From: Deltaproteobacteria bacterium
GTDB taxonomy: Bacteria; Desulfobacterota; Desulfobacteria; C00003060; C00003106
Length of the DNA: 44,684 nt
Assembly: GCA_019314005.1 (NCBI GenBank)
Contig: JAFDAE010000005.1
Location: 1 to 44,684, forward strand
Reading direction: 5' to 3'
Part shown: in pieces, positions 1-8,414 of the stretch
How positions within the stretch are numbered: position 1 is the first letter of the stretch
Layout: every line of letters starts with the position of its first letter
Translations under genes and position numbers: made by a program
The notes under the pieces: generated by a model
Seen by the model: only the letters and a program-made list of their open reading frames with translations
The model's database searches: none
What the model was told of the DNA's origin: nothing

Positions 1-111
1 GAATTTGGTCCGTTTCTCACTCTTTTGCAGTAGGATCAGAATTTTCGGACAGTCTCATATTTTGTGTACACTCATCGTGATACTCTTGATTGAATGGGAA
101 GGAGGTTAGTT

Positions 112-475
112 ATGAAAAAGGTGGCTGTTGTGGGGTGTGGTTCGTATATGGACAGCGGGTATGGATGCCCGGGTGAATGGCGATGTCTGAAGGCCGCAGC
201 CCTTGGCGACGGAAAGTTTGACGATCCCTGTCAGGTGATTGCGTTTGTAAAGTGTCAATGCCCTGGCCGGTCAACCGTGCCCAACTTCGGCATGGCGATG
301 AAGCTCTCAGAGATCAAACCGGATGCTATTTATTTGAGTGGATGCTATTTATTTGAGTTCATGCCTGGCGAATGCCAAGCCGGACTGCCCTTACCGATCG
401 GCTGAAGACTTGGCCAAGATGCTAAAAGACAAAACCGGCATTGAGGTAGTAATGGGCACACACGATTACCATTGA
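112..475 (+). pseudogene. CGGC domain-containing protein, frameshifted by a 19-bp tandem duplication
   Basis: The ATG at 112 follows a strong AAGGAGG site at 99-105. The product begins MKKVAVVGCGSYMDSGYGCP and runs through CPGEWRCLKAA and KCQCPGRSTVPN, as I remember the CGGC-domain family (small, Cys-rich, suspected metal or redox binding, function unknown). Positions 321-339 and 340-358 are a perfect 19-bp direct duplication, which shifts the frame and gives an early stop at 403-405. Removing one copy restores a 114-residue frame to the TGA at 473-475. That frame contains LSSCLANAKPDCPY and ends GIEVVMGTHDYH, the expected family C-terminus. The gene is therefore recently inactivated. It lies 50 bp upstream of the GH57 gene. 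I see no way for the present copy to make the complete protein. Confidence 0.8.
321..358 (+). repeat. 19-bp perfect tandem duplication
   Basis: Two adjacent identical 19-mers (321-339 and 340-358) inside the CGGC gene. Because 19 is not a multiple of three, the second copy moves the reading frame by one. This looks like a slipped-strand duplication rather than a base-call error. Confidence 0.9.
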
Positions 476-525
476 TGCCCTTGTAAAAAATCTGTTTGAA
501 TTAAATTTGACAGGAGAAATCTGCC

Positions 526-1755
526 ATGGCCGACGTTTACCATGCGCTCGGGCTCAATATGCATCAGCCTCTTGGAAATCTTATCGCTCTGCACAATTCC
601 AATGAACGGTGGGAGGCAAAACAGATCCTGTGGTGTTATGATCGGCCTACCCGCATGTTGGAGGGGTACGAGGATGTTGCCCGGCTTCACATGGACTTTT
701 CCGGGACCCTGCTGAAACAGCTTGAAGATCCTGCCATACGTGAGACCTTTCACGATGTAGTTGATATAGAAGATTTTTTGAATCGCTACAGGAGTTCGAA
801 TATCGAGTTCGTGGGGACCGGTCTCTACCATCCTGTGTATCCATTAATTCCGGAAGCTGACTGGGACGCCCAGACGTCGTGGTGGATCGGGTTAGGCCAA
901 CATCTCCTGGGGCGAGATAAATTCCAGGGATTCTGGCCCCCTGAAATGGGATTTTGCATGGAGATGATTCCTATGCTCAAGCGTCACGGTTATAAATATG
1001 TGATCGTGGACTGCTGGTATATCAAACCGAAGCGTGAGATGCGCTGGGAAGAGCTACGTTATCGGCCGTACATTGCTCGTTATGATGGAGAGGAAATCAT
1101 TGTGGTGCCGCGTGACCGGGAACTTTCCGACGCCCAGGAATCGGGTCTTGATCCGGGTTGGTTTCAGCACGAACTTTATGAGAGGACCAAGTGGTGTGAT
1201 TTTCCCGCATTAGTTACCACGTGGAGCGACGGAGAGAATGGGGGTGTGTTCCGTACCTCACACGTGGAAAGCGGTTTCTGGGGATATTTTTACCATACTA
1301 TTCTTGATCGGTACCGGGAGGGGACCCTTGGCTTTACCCCTATTCACATCAGTGAATACCTGGAGAAATATCCTCCCACCGAAGAGATAGAGATACACCG
1401 GGGCGCCTGGAATACAGGTCACCATTGGGGCGGCGATTTTACTCAATGGACAGGTTCGCTCCTTCAGAAGAGAGGCTTTGACGAGATACGCAATGTCAGC
1501 GCCTATTACCAAAAGGCAAAGAAAGTGTTTGACGAACATGGCCAAGAGGCTGACAACCCGGAAGAGGTTCGTCAATTGATCATAAAAGCATACGATCACC
1601 TATTAGTAGCCGAGACGAGTTGTAACTTCTATTGGGGAAGTCGATGGGTGCACCGTTCCTTTGACGAACTGGAACAGGCGTACTATAATCTTGACACGGC
1701 AATGGCTAGGATGCCAAAGAAAAAAGGTAAGCGTTTAACTCACTTCAAACTTTAA
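526..1755 (+). CDS. Glycoside hydrolase family 57 protein (amylase/branching-enzyme type)
   Basis: A 409-residue protein with GH57 signatures: HQP at residues 13-15 near the N-terminus; FWPPEMGF, with E140 in the place of the GH57 nucleophile; and TTWSDGENGG, with D235 in the place of the acid/base Asp. GH57 enzymes cleave or transfer alpha-glucans through a retaining mechanism, so a cytoplasmic role in glycogen or starch-like metabolism is likely. There is no signal peptide. The ATG at 526 has an AGGAG site at 512-516. The gene sits between the broken CGGC gene and a small Cys-containing gene. Whether it is an alpha-amylase, branching enzyme or alpha-galactosidase cannot be settled by eye. 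A CBM48 (alpha-glucan-binding) protein is encoded at 23278-23751. Confidence 0.88.
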   Translation: MADVYHALGLNMHQPLGNLIALHNSNERWEAKQILWCYDRPTRMLEGYEDVARLHMDFSGTLLKQLEDPAIRETFHDVVDIEDFLNRYRSSNIEFVGTGLYHPVYPLIPEADWDAQTSWWIGLGQHLLGRDKFQGFWPPEMGFCMEMIPMLKRHGYKYVIVDCWYIKPKREMRWEELRYRPYIARYDGEEIIVVPRDRELSDAQESGLDPGWFQHELYERTKWCDFPALVTTWSDGENGGVFRTSHVESGFWGYFYHTILDRYREGTLGFTPIHISEYLEKYPPTEEIEIHRGAWNTGHHWGGDFTQWTGSLLQKRGFDEIRNVSAYYQKAKKVFDEHGQEADNPEEVRQLIIKAYDHLLVAETSCNFYWGSRWVHRSFDELEQAYYNLDTAMARMPKKKGKRLTHFKL

Positions 1756-1812
1756 TATACCTTAAAACTTTGCGCCTTTGCGGTGAATTATATGAAAGAA
1801 ACAGATATTATA

Positions 1813-1997
1813 TGTTAAAGCTGATTTCAGAAGACGACAAAAATCGGTGGTGCGCCAAACGGGAACAATGGGTCCACTGGGAGGCGTGCAGAAATCGAGC
1901 CTACCATAAAAACGAGAAGGCCTGCCTGAAATGTTTTAATGAGTTTTTGCAACTCAAGCTTCCTCTTTCCTTAAAGAAGACTCATGCAAGGAGATAG
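1813..1997 (+). CDS. Small Cys-containing protein, unknown function
   Basis: Possible 61-residue protein starting at the ATG at 1813, with only a weak GAAAGAA-like site upstream. It is rich in Lys, Arg and Trp and has four Cys residues, in WCAKR, EACRNRAY and a CLKC pair, which could bind zinc. I do not recognise the family. The frame can be extended back to a TTG at 1770, but that stretch is part of a CTTTGCGCCTTTGCGGTGAA motif also found (in variant form) at 43677-43706, so the shorter start is preferred. It follows the GH57 gene on the same strand with a 57-bp gap. An AAGGAG near its end may serve the next gene. Confidence 0.4.
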
Positions 1998-2004
1998 ATA
2001 ATAG

Positions 2005-2023
2005 CTATTTCTGGATGGACACT
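2005..2023 (+). repeat. Solo end of the TGTCCATCCAGAATAG inverted-repeat element
   Basis: CTATTTCTGGATGGACACT at 2005-2023 matches, with one extra T, the right terminal repeat of the complete hairpin element at 32723-32865. It lies between an AAGGAG (1988-1993) and the thioredoxin/HEAT gene, and the ATG at 2015 is part of the repeat. Confidence 0.55.
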
Positions 2024-2029
2024 ATAAAA

Positions 2030-2971
2030 ATGTTGGAAAAGAGAGACATAGTATATGCAGAAAAGGTTCTAAGTGATTTGCAGGACAACGTAACCCTTGA
2101 TTTCTTTGCTGCTGATCATTCTGAAAACAAGAACTTTGAGAGGTTTGTGGAAGAGCTCTCCTCCCGGTTTAAAAAAATCCGGTTTGAAGTTAAAGAGACA
2201 GAGGGAGGGAATCTTCCGGCTATTGTTGTAGGCGGTAAGGTATATTATCACGCCATACCGGACAAAACGGAATTCGCTCCCTTTATTGATGCCGTATCGA
2301 CCGCCTCGCGTAAATCCCCTTCTGTGAATACCAAAACCGGAACCGACATCAAGATTGTTGTAATGCCGGGTTGTATCTACTGCCCGAATGCAGTTCGCAA
2401 TACGGTGGGGTTTGCCTTTTCAAACAACGGCGTCAAGGTTTCCATTATAGATGGAATGATGTTCAAAGAGGCGATAGAAAGGTTTGATATAAAATCTGCT
2501 CCGACGACGATTATTAATGAAAAGTTATTCCTTTCAGGGGTAATCCCTGAGGAGGATTTGTCCGAGTGGGTCTCTAAAGCGACGGAAAAGCGCTTCTCAA
2601 GAGACGATCTTATAAAGATGATCAAGGATCAGAATGCATATAAGCTGGCCGATATGCTGATAGAAGACGGTAATATATCTGAAGAATTTCTCTCTGTATT
2701 ATGGGATGACAAATGGCCGTTAAGACTTGGCGCGATGGTGGTATTGGAAGACATTTACGAGAAAAAACCGTTGTTGATCAAAACCGTTATAAAAGATATC
2801 GAGCGGCACCTATTTGATAATGACCTGAGAAATCGGTGCGACGCGGCTTTTCTTATCGGGAACATCGGGGGGAAAGACTCAATTCCCGCCCTTGAGTCGG
2901 CAATGGCAGATGGAGAGGAAACATTTATTGAATGCGCGGAAGAGGCGGTTTCCTTGATAAAGAAACGCTAA
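2030..2971 (+). CDS. Thioredoxin-like protein with C-terminal HEAT repeats
   Basis: About 313 residues. Residues 1-100 look like a thioredoxin fold without an active-site cysteine pair (LDFFAADHSENKNFERF, then a cis-Pro-like LPAIVVGG). A second thioredoxin-like domain carries VVMPGCIYCPNAV, a CIYC redox pair at about C115/C118, and SAPTTIINE. The C-terminal third (about 210-313) is helical, with HEAT-type units such as PLRLGAMVVLEDI and CDAAFLIGNIGGKDSIPALESA. Tandem thioredoxin folds resemble the protein disulfide oxidoreductase/glutaredoxin-like family; the HEAT tail suggests a protein partner. The start is uncertain: the ATG at 2015 lies in a repeat end and neither it nor the ATG at 2030 has a good ribosome site at normal spacing. 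The gene converges with the PhoH gene, with stops adjacent. Confidence 0.75.
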   Translation: MLEKRDIVYAEKVLSDLQDNVTLDFFAADHSENKNFERFVEELSSRFKKIRFEVKETEGGNLPAIVVGGKVYYHAIPDKTEFAPFIDAVSTASRKSPSVNTKTGTDIKIVVMPGCIYCPNAVRNTVGFAFSNNGVKVSIIDGMMFKEAIERFDIKSAPTTIINEKLFLSGVIPEEDLSEWVSKATEKRFSRDDLIKMIKDQNAYKLADMLIEDGNISEEFLSVLWDDKWPLRLGAMVVLEDIYEKKPLLIKTVIKDIERHLFDNDLRNRCDAAFLIGNIGGKDSIPALESAMADGEETFIECAEEAVSLIKKR

Positions 2972-4282
2972 CTACAATATCTTTGCCGCCACAGAGGAAA
3001 GCTCACTCCTTTCACTGTGGGTCAAGGTTATATGTCCGAACATTTTTTGGCCTTTCATCCGTTCAACAGCGTAACTCAATCCATTACTACTGGAGTCAAG
3101 GTACGGGCTGTCGATTTGATAAGGATCGCCGGTCAACACCATTTTGGTCCCTTCGCCCGCACGACTGATTATTGTCTTTATTTCATGGGGAGTAAGATTT
3201 TGGGCCTCGTCAATAATGATATATTGTCTTGGTATCGATCTCCCCCTGATATAGGTAAGGGCCTCAAGCTCCAGCAATTTTTTCCCTTGCAAGAGGTAGT
3301 CGACCGTTCCTTCACCGTTTTCTCCATGTGAATCGGCTAAAAAATGAAGGTTGTCAAAAATAGGTTGCATCCAATTTTTCATTTTTTCTTCTTTGTCGCC
3401 CGGCAGGTAGCCTATGTCTCTACCAAATGGGATGATCGGCCTTGAGACCAGGAGCTTCGTATAAATTCTTTCTTCCACTACCTTTGTTATGCCACAGGCC
3501 AGAGCGAGGAGGGTTTTGCCCGTGCCCGCGCTTCCAAGCAATGTTACCAATTGAATATCATCACAGAGAAGGAGTTCAATGGCAAAGTGTTGTTCCATAT
3601 TTCGTGCTTTAATTCCCCATGGATGGCTCTTTTGATGAAAGAGAGGCACTATTTTTTCCATTGGAGCGAGATACTTTCCTAATGCTGTATGCTTGGGGTT
3701 GGCTTCATCTTCCAAACGTACAAATTGATTATGGCGTAGCTCCCACGTCGAGTGTGCCGGGAGTTCCCTGCCTTCATAAAAACGATCTATTTCCTTTGAA
3801 GGAAGTTGAATGCTTTGCCAGCCAGAGTAGACTTCATCAAAATTTATCTTTTGCTTTTCAAAATCCATTACTTCCAAACCAAGGGCATCGGCCTTGATTC
3901 TGGCATTGATATCTTTTGATACAAATATTACCCTTTTGTTGCCGTTCTTTTTAAAGTAGTAGGCGGTCCAGATGATCCGGTTATCTACAATATCGCTTGA
4001 AAGTCCTTTCATATTGCGCCGCAAGTCTTCGTGTATAACGATCCTCAGCGTGCCTCCATTTTCCAAAGGAACTCCTTCCCCCAGTTTCCCCTTTGTCCTA
4101 AGTCTGTCCAGGGATCGGATTACCTGCCTCGCATTTCTTCCCTTTTCGTCAGCACTTCGCTTGAAATTATCCAATTCTTCTATGACTTCGATAGGGAGTA
4201 TCACCTCATTGTCCCCAAAACTATTGATGCAATCCGAGGTATGTAAAAGAACATTGGTGTCGAGGACGAACTGTTTTTTCAT
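2972..4282 (-). CDS. PIN domain-PhoH family ATPase (YlaK/PhoH2 type)
   Basis: A 436-residue fusion. Residues 1-150 are a PIN nuclease domain: FVLDTNVLLH with D8, EVIEELDNF, and VSKDINARIKAD with D124. The rest is a PhoH-type P-loop ATPase, with Walker A GSAGTGKT at 250-257 and Walker B YIIIDEAQNL, followed by TGDPYQID. Proteins of this layout are thought to act as RNases coupled to an RNA helicase-like motor. The ATG has an AAGGAG about ten bases upstream. It appears to be a single gene; I see no small antitoxin-like ORF upstream of the kind that accompanies mycobacterial PhoH2. Confidence 0.92.
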   Translation of the reverse strand: MKKQFVLDTNVLLHTSDCINSFGDNEVILPIEVIEELDNFKRSADEKGRNARQVIRSLDRLRTKGKLGEGVPLENGGTLRIVIHEDLRRNMKGLSSDIVDNRIIWTAYYFKKNGNKRVIFVSKDINARIKADALGLEVMDFEKQKINFDEVYSGWQSIQLPSKEIDRFYEGRELPAHSTWELRHNQFVRLEDEANPKHTALGKYLAPMEKIVPLFHQKSHPWGIKARNMEQHFAIELLLCDDIQLVTLLGSAGTGKTLLALACGITKVVEERIYTKLLVSRPIIPFGRDIGYLPGDKEEKMKNWMQPIFDNLHFLADSHGENGEGTVDYLLQGKKLLELEALTYIRGRSIPRQYIIIDEAQNLTPHEIKTIISRAGEGTKMVLTGDPYQIDSPYLDSSSNGLSYAVERMKGQKMFGHITLTHSERSELSSVAAKIL

Positions 4283-4367
4283 TATGGCATTTCTCCTTAG
4301 CGGTATAGTTGCCTATTCCCATTTGAACTATTAACAAGGAACGCCGGAACAATTCTCGGACAGCCTC

Positions 4368-4721
4368 CTAGGCGCCGCGCAGTACCCTTTTTTTGATAAT
4401 CTTTATCATAAGTTCGTGGGCTTCTTCTTTGTCCGGGCCATCTTCCAAGTTTTTAAGATAGCAATTCATAGTCATGATACTGAGATATATGCCTGTATTA
4501 GCAATGATACCACAAAAAAATATCAACAATAAGGCGCGTTCTAAATCAAGGTACCCCGCAATAGCAGCCAGAAGGGTTCCTATCACCCACGTCCAACTGA
4601 ATCCTCGCCAAAATGGCATGACGGTCTCATAGTGTCTCAACCACCACAGTGCTACTTTTGTGCCCCTGCTCGTGTCATGAAAAATTTTTGACACACTCTC
4701 GATTTTTTCTGCCTTGTTCAC
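4368..4721 (-). CDS. Small membrane protein, unknown function
   Basis: A 117-residue protein starting with GTG, supported by a GGAGG site just upstream. It has two hydrophobic segments (about residues 39-58, TWVIGTLLAAIAGYL, and 62-82, RALLLIFFCGIIANTGIYL) between charged ends, so it is probably a two-helix inner-membrane protein with both ends on the same side. I do not recognise the family and the neighbours give no hint. The leader at 4747-4767 can form a short hairpin resembling a degenerate GAGACCTTTGC repeat end. Confidence 0.6.
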   Translation of the reverse strand: MNKAEKIESVSKIFHDTSRGTKVALWWLRHYETVMPFWRGFSWTWVIGTLLAAIAGYLDLERALLLIFFCGIIANTGIYLSIMTMNCYLKNLEDGPDKEEAHELMIKIIKKRVLRGA

Positions 4722-4884
4722 CGGTATGCACCTCCCTCGTGCTTCGGGGACCTGTGTAAAGGTCTCCTTCGGTCTTCGGCCTAATGCCCTATAAAAAATC
4801 GGTTATAAAATATTGCCTTACAGCGACCGTAACAGATGGTGTCTCATACTTTATTATTCGACCAAAAGTACGCAAAACTAAATA

Positions 4885-4906
4885 TTGATGAATTCGTAAA
4901 AAATCT
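4885..4906 (+). repeat. Solo terminal repeat of the CGTAAAAAGTC family
   Basis: TTGATGAATTCGTAAAAAAT at 4885-4904 matches the left end of the complete element at 27624-27844 (TTGATGAATTCGTAAAAAGT). No second end is visible nearby. It lies about 90 bp upstream of the SidJ-like gene. Confidence 0.55.
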
Positions 4907-4995
4907 TCAATTCGCCCAGCGAGCAAGTCGCTGGACACGAAAGCAAAGAGGTGGTAAAAATACTGGGGAGTGAAAAACATAGGAGTAAAAAGGTT

Positions 4996-6597
4996 ATGGC
5001 ATGGGACTTAGAAAGAGAGAGGATTGGTTTAGAAAATGATATTAAGACTGTTGATTTTACCGCCAAATACATGGCTGTTTCTAATTTACATTCCTTTGCG
5101 CAAACACATCCCGATATTACCAGATCAGAGACCATCTCGGCTTTAGAATCTGTTCTTAAGGATTTAAGCCTCTCCTCTCAAAAACAATCCTTTTTTCTGT
5201 ATAAACAAGCCGCTGACGCCTTGGCTTCTATTATTGTCCGCAGCAGTGATAAGATCCTTACGGGAGAGGCAACCTCTGCCCTAAAGAATATTCTTGGCAC
5301 TACCGGAGGATCTCCTCACCGGGCGGCTGCTGAAGCCCTGGGCTCCCTTCCTGTTTCAATCAGGGGCCCTAAGGTAGATGAGGAGAAAATAGAGAGTATC
5401 CCCCGTGTGAACTGGCAGAAGATATTAGAAGAAAATGGTATTAACAATTATAATACCGCTTCATTTGCCGGAAGGAGTTTTGTGGTCGGCGTTGATGGAC
5501 AACATAACTCGCTGGTGATCAAACTGGCCCGCGCCCAGGACTCTCCTCAGACCATATATCGAGAGGCAGCTTGGATGGAACATTTATGTTCGGGGGACTA
5601 TTCCTTTCCCGTAAGATTTAATGTGCCGACGGCTCTTAAGTTTCAGGGGAGCTACGTATTCAGATTAAAGAATATCCCGGTAAGAGCGCCTAATGAAATA
5701 AACCTTCATCCAAAGCGTTATGCCATTGGTTTTATTGCCGATAAGGATTATTTCACCTATCCCGATGATTGTAGAGCTGAAAAACGGCATATGGCAGAGG
5801 GATTTAGAGAGATTATGTTTAGAAGCGCCTGGTTGTTGGGAAGGCTTACCTCTTTAGGCATTGTCCATACCGCTCCAATCGGGCTTTTTCATAATCGGGT
5901 TCAAAGGGACAGAAGATCAGACAATGGTCTGTATGAATGGCAGCAAGGGGGGAGGTTAGACAGGTGGCTCGGTTCCTGCTCCTATCCTAATTTTGGTCTT
6001 ACAGGGATAAGAGACTTTGAACACCTTATTCCCTTTGAGGGCCGCAGCCGAAGACTTTATAGGTATATCGGTACTCATATTCTGAGTCTATTATTAGTAA
6101 CCGGAAGTTATTTTCGAAATAAAGACAGCAACAGGGTTGGACTCGACCGGGAAGGTAAGCCGGTAGATGCCCGGGATCTTTTTGACAAACAATTATTCAA
6201 AGAGCTTATTCAAGGGATTTATATTCGTTATTACCATGGCTTTGTAGGAAGAGAGCTGACCGGAGAGTTCCCCTTTAATGTGGATGATCTCGCTTTACGC
6301 ATGATTGAAGAGATGGGTGTAGATCGCTATATGGAAGAGGTATTAAGAGTGCCGGACCAAAACCAAATGACGGATAAGGAGTTCAGAGATTTTCTAAAGA
6401 GGAGAGGATACACTGATCAAGAAATAGACGGTCTAAAAAAAGGGGTACAGAATATAGTTATCCATACCGGTCCGCATCTGGGTGGATTTAACCAGAGAAT
6501 ATCTCTCCCTGAACTCATTGAGTCAGTAGGAGCTATGTCTGCTTTATGCATGGTTGGCAGATATCGGAAAGAAAAGTTTTCTCAACTTACCCTGTGA
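4996..6597 (+). CDS. SidJ-like pseudokinase-fold protein (putative glutamylase/AMP-transferase)
   Basis: 533 residues from the ATG at 4996, which has AGGAG ten bases upstream; a GTG at 4951 would add 15 residues. Residues 28-120 look like helical HEAT-type repeats (YKQAADALASII, GEATSALKNILG, HRAAAEALGSLP). A kinase-like core follows: SFVVGVDGQHNSLVIKLARA with a VAIK-type Lys near 176; IYREAAWMEHL with a helix-C Glu near 190; SLGIVHTAPIGLFHN in the HRD-loop place, with Ala where the catalytic Asp should be (near 291-293); and GIRDFEHL, a DFG-like Asp near 340. This matches the layout I recall for proteins named SidJ-related pseudokinases. Legionella SidJ is a calmodulin-activated protein polyglutamylase. 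The chemistry here is inferred. It stands alone and overlaps the convergent trmO gene by 11 bp. Confidence 0.6.
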   Translation: MAWDLERERIGLENDIKTVDFTAKYMAVSNLHSFAQTHPDITRSETISALESVLKDLSLSSQKQSFFLYKQAADALASIIVRSSDKILTGEATSALKNILGTTGGSPHRAAAEALGSLPVSIRGPKVDEEKIESIPRVNWQKILEENGINNYNTASFAGRSFVVGVDGQHNSLVIKLARAQDSPQTIYREAAWMEHLCSGDYSFPVRFNVPTALKFQGSYVFRLKNIPVRAPNEINLHPKRYAIGFIADKDYFTYPDDCRAEKRHMAEGFREIMFRSAWLLGRLTSLGIVHTAPIGLFHNRVQRDRRSDNGLYEWQQGGRLDRWLGSCSYPNFGLTGIRDFEHLIPFEGRSRRLYRYIGTHILSLLLVTGSYFRNKDSNRVGLDREGKPVDARDLFDKQLFKELIQGIYIRYYHGFVGRELTGEFPFNVDDLALRMIEEMGVDRYMEEVLRVPDQNQMTDKEFRDFLKRRGYTDQEIDGLKKGVQNIVIHTGPHLGGFNQRISLPELIESVGAMSALCMVGRYRKEKFSQLTL

Positions 6598-7066
6598 AAC
6601 GTTCGTCTGACTTTTTGCGGGCGGCCTGATGTGACTTGTTTGCGAGCCATCCAATCCGTACATCTTCCACACTATCAAAATCCGGTACATACGGTTTAAT
6701 ATCCAATAGCGGTGTTCCATCCAGGATATCAATATTAGATATATGAAGTATTGTCCCTTCGATCTTGTCAAGACGGACGACCGAGATTCCTATTGGGTTT
6801 GGACGCCTGGGGGCTCGTGTCGCAAAGACCCCGCGAGGGGTATCGTCCAGAAAGGGTTTTACTGCCAAGGAATATCCATCTGATATTTGATGAAAGTGAT
6901 AGATGAGGATGAGATGAGAAAATCCTTCGAGATCTTTAAGCCCTGCCTCATATTCGGACTGCAGATCAATCGTTCCCGAGACACCGTGTGCCCCGAGAGG
7001 CTGTATGGGTGTCCCTTGCGGGTCCTTAAACGGTGAATGGATGATTCCGATCGGGTTGTAGTGCAT
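6587..7066 (-). CDS. trmO: tRNA (N6-threonylcarbamoyladenosine37-N6)-methyltransferase TrmO
   Basis: A 159-residue protein of the TrmO/YaeB/TsaA family, which methylates t6A37 of tRNA using SAM. Family marks: NPIGIIHSPFKDPQGTPIQP at the N-terminus; DLEGFSHLILIYHFH; and FATRAPRRPNPIGISVVRL, the most conserved block, followed by GTPLLDIKPYVPDFDS. This is the short bacterial form without the E. coli C-terminal extension. The ATG at 7066 gives the usual N-terminus; a GTG at 7075 is possible and neither has a clear ribosome site. Its 3' end overlaps the convergent pseudokinase gene by 11 bp. Confidence 0.92.
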   Translation of the reverse strand: MHYNPIGIIHSPFKDPQGTPIQPLGAHGVSGTIDLQSEYEAGLKDLEGFSHLILIYHFHQISDGYSLAVKPFLDDTPRGVFATRAPRRPNPIGISVVRLDKIEGTILHISNIDILDGTPLLDIKPYVPDFDSVEDVRIGWLANKSHQAARKKSDERFTG

Positions 7067-7137
7067 TGACTTCACATGAATTTGTCTTTTCGTTTTTCTT
7101 CAGCATCTTTAATAATCTCAGGAGGCCAGCCAGCCTC

Positions 7138-7563
7138 CTAATCCTCGGAATGCGGAACAGACCGCCGCATGTGTTTGGTCTCGCCGCGGCGGCGTTTGCC
7201 CTCCAATCGGAGCCTCTTTGATGCACGAGTCGGCTTTGTCCTACGCCGGACTCTGGGCTTTTCGGCTGCCTTGCGGATCAGTTCAACCAGCCGGTCGATT
7301 GCGTCCTGACGGTTTCGTTGTTGTGTGCGGAACCGCCTTGCTTCTATGATCAGTACACCGTCTTCGGTTATCCGTCTTCCTGCCAGACGTATTAGGCGCT
7401 CGCGGACGTCATCCGGCAAGGAAGGGGAGTTGGCCACATCGAAGCGAAGCTGAACGGCAGTGGCGACCTTGTTGACCTTCTGCCCTCCCGGCCCTGAAGC
7501 TCGGATGAATTCCTCTTTGATTTCGCTCTCGTCAATCGCTATATTGGGTGTGATATGGATCAT
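7138..7563 (-). CDS. arfB: Alternative ribosome-rescue factor ArfB (peptidyl-tRNA hydrolase)
   Basis: 141 residues. The GGQ catalytic loop is at residues 26-28 in RASGPGGQKVNKVATAV. The C-terminal tail is strongly basic (RRRTKPTRASKRLRLEGKRRRG), as needed to enter the empty mRNA channel of stalled ribosomes. ArfB releases nascent peptides from non-stop complexes; it has the GGQ domain of class-1 release factors but no codon-recognition domain. The ATG at 7563 lies 13 bp from the end of a small inverted-repeat element (7576-7717), so its promoter is either inside or beyond that element. Confidence 0.93.
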   Translation of the reverse strand: MIHITPNIAIDESEIKEEFIRASGPGGQKVNKVATAVQLRFDVANSPSLPDDVRERLIRLAGRRITEDGVLIIEARRFRTQQRNRQDAIDRLVELIRKAAEKPRVRRRTKPTRASKRLRLEGKRRRGETKHMRRSVPHSED

Positions 7564-7575
7564 ACCTCAGCTTCT

Positions 7576-7717
7576 GAGACCTTTGCATAACTGCCATTTT
7601 TCCGTGATGCGGCGTCAGGCTTCAAATTTTAATCCTCAAAATACCCAATGTATTCCTCCGGTTAAAATTTTTGCCTTCCTTGCCTGACGAAAAAATGTTG
7701 CGTTATGCAAAGGTCTC
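7576..7717. mobile_element. MITE-like element, GAGACCTTTGC family, copy 1
   Basis: A 142-bp non-coding unit bounded by GAGACCTTTGCATAA and its reverse complement TTATGCAAAGGTCTC. Internal CGTCAGGC and GCCTGACG arms pair as well. The unit recurs at 23041-23183 (same orientation) and 34944-35129 (opposite orientation). It encodes no protein and lies between arfB and the cyclophilin gene. It is probably moved by a transposase supplied elsewhere. Confidence 0.8.
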
Positions 7718-7723
7718 CCTGTG

Positions 7724-8320
7724 TTACTTCCTTCGTACTGAACGGATCACTACCGGCTCCTGAGGCACGTTCTGATACGTGCTTCTGGCGCCTGTCGGGA
7801 CGGCCGCGATCTTGTCCACAACATCCATTCCCTTAATCACTTTCCCGAACACGGCGTAGCCAAAATCCCTCCCCCCGTGATCCAGAAAAGCATTATCCGC
7901 GAGATTGATGAAAAACTGAGAAGAGGCGCTGTTGATATCCCGGGTACGGGCCATGGCAAGCGTGCCGCGTTCATTCTTGAGACCGTTGTCCGCCTCGTTC
8001 TTGATGGTCGGCTGCGTCGGCTTCTGCTTCATATCCTCTGTAAAACCGCCGCCTTGGACCATGAAACCGGGGATAACTCGATGGCAAATTGTGCCGTTAT
8101 AAAATCCGGAATCTGCGTAGGCCAGGAAATTCTCCACAGTAATAGGAGCCTTGTCGGGATAAAGCTCAATCGTGATATCACCCAACGTAGTCGAAAGGAC
8201 CACTTTGGGTGTTTTTACTACCGGCTTGTCTGCGCCATTGCTTCCGGTGGGGAAAGAGGCGCAAAACATGAAGGTGGTTGCCATTGCTATTCTGTGCCAT
8301 AATCGAAATCTCAAAGTCAT
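7724..8320 (-). CDS. Secreted cyclophilin-type peptidyl-prolyl cis-trans isomerase
   Basis: 198 residues from the ATG at 8320, chosen because GGAGG lies seven bases upstream. The N-terminus has a positively charged start and a hydrophobic segment ([20 protein letters not shown]), so it is exported to the periplasm. The cyclophilin core shows [41 protein letters not shown] (catalytic Arg in HRVI), [10 protein letters not shown] and [19 protein letters not shown]. It speeds up X-Pro bond isomerisation in folding exported proteins, as PpiA does. It is followed downstream by a GAGACCTTTGC repeat element. The W of human cyclophilin A (cyclosporin contact) is replaced, as is common in bacteria. Confidence 0.93.
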   Translation of the reverse strand: MTLRFRLWHRIAMATTFMFCASFPTGSNGADKPVVKTPKVVLSTTLGDITIELYPDKAPITVENFLAYADSGFYNGTICHRVIPGFMVQGGGFTEDMKQKPTQPTIKNEADNGLKNERGTLAMARTRDINSASSQFFINLADNAFLDHGGRDFGYAVFGKVIKGMDVVDKIAAVPTGARSTYQNVPQEPVVIRSVRRK

Positions 8321-8414
8321 ATCATCCTCCAAAATTGTTCACAAAACACTTCTTACGAAACCATCAGTTCATATTCTAATGAAATTTGTTTGGCAATACA
8401 ATAGCAAAGAGGGG

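Noticed and set aside
1770..1812. Extension of the small Cys protein to a TTG start
   Set aside because: The added codons are a dispersed CTTTGCG...CGGTGAA motif rather than protein-coding sequence.
4747..4767. Possible end of a GAGACCTTTGC element (reads GGAGACCTTTACACAGGT on the minus strand)
   Set aside because: Only one short, imperfect end is visible; it may equally be a leader hairpin of the small membrane protein gene.
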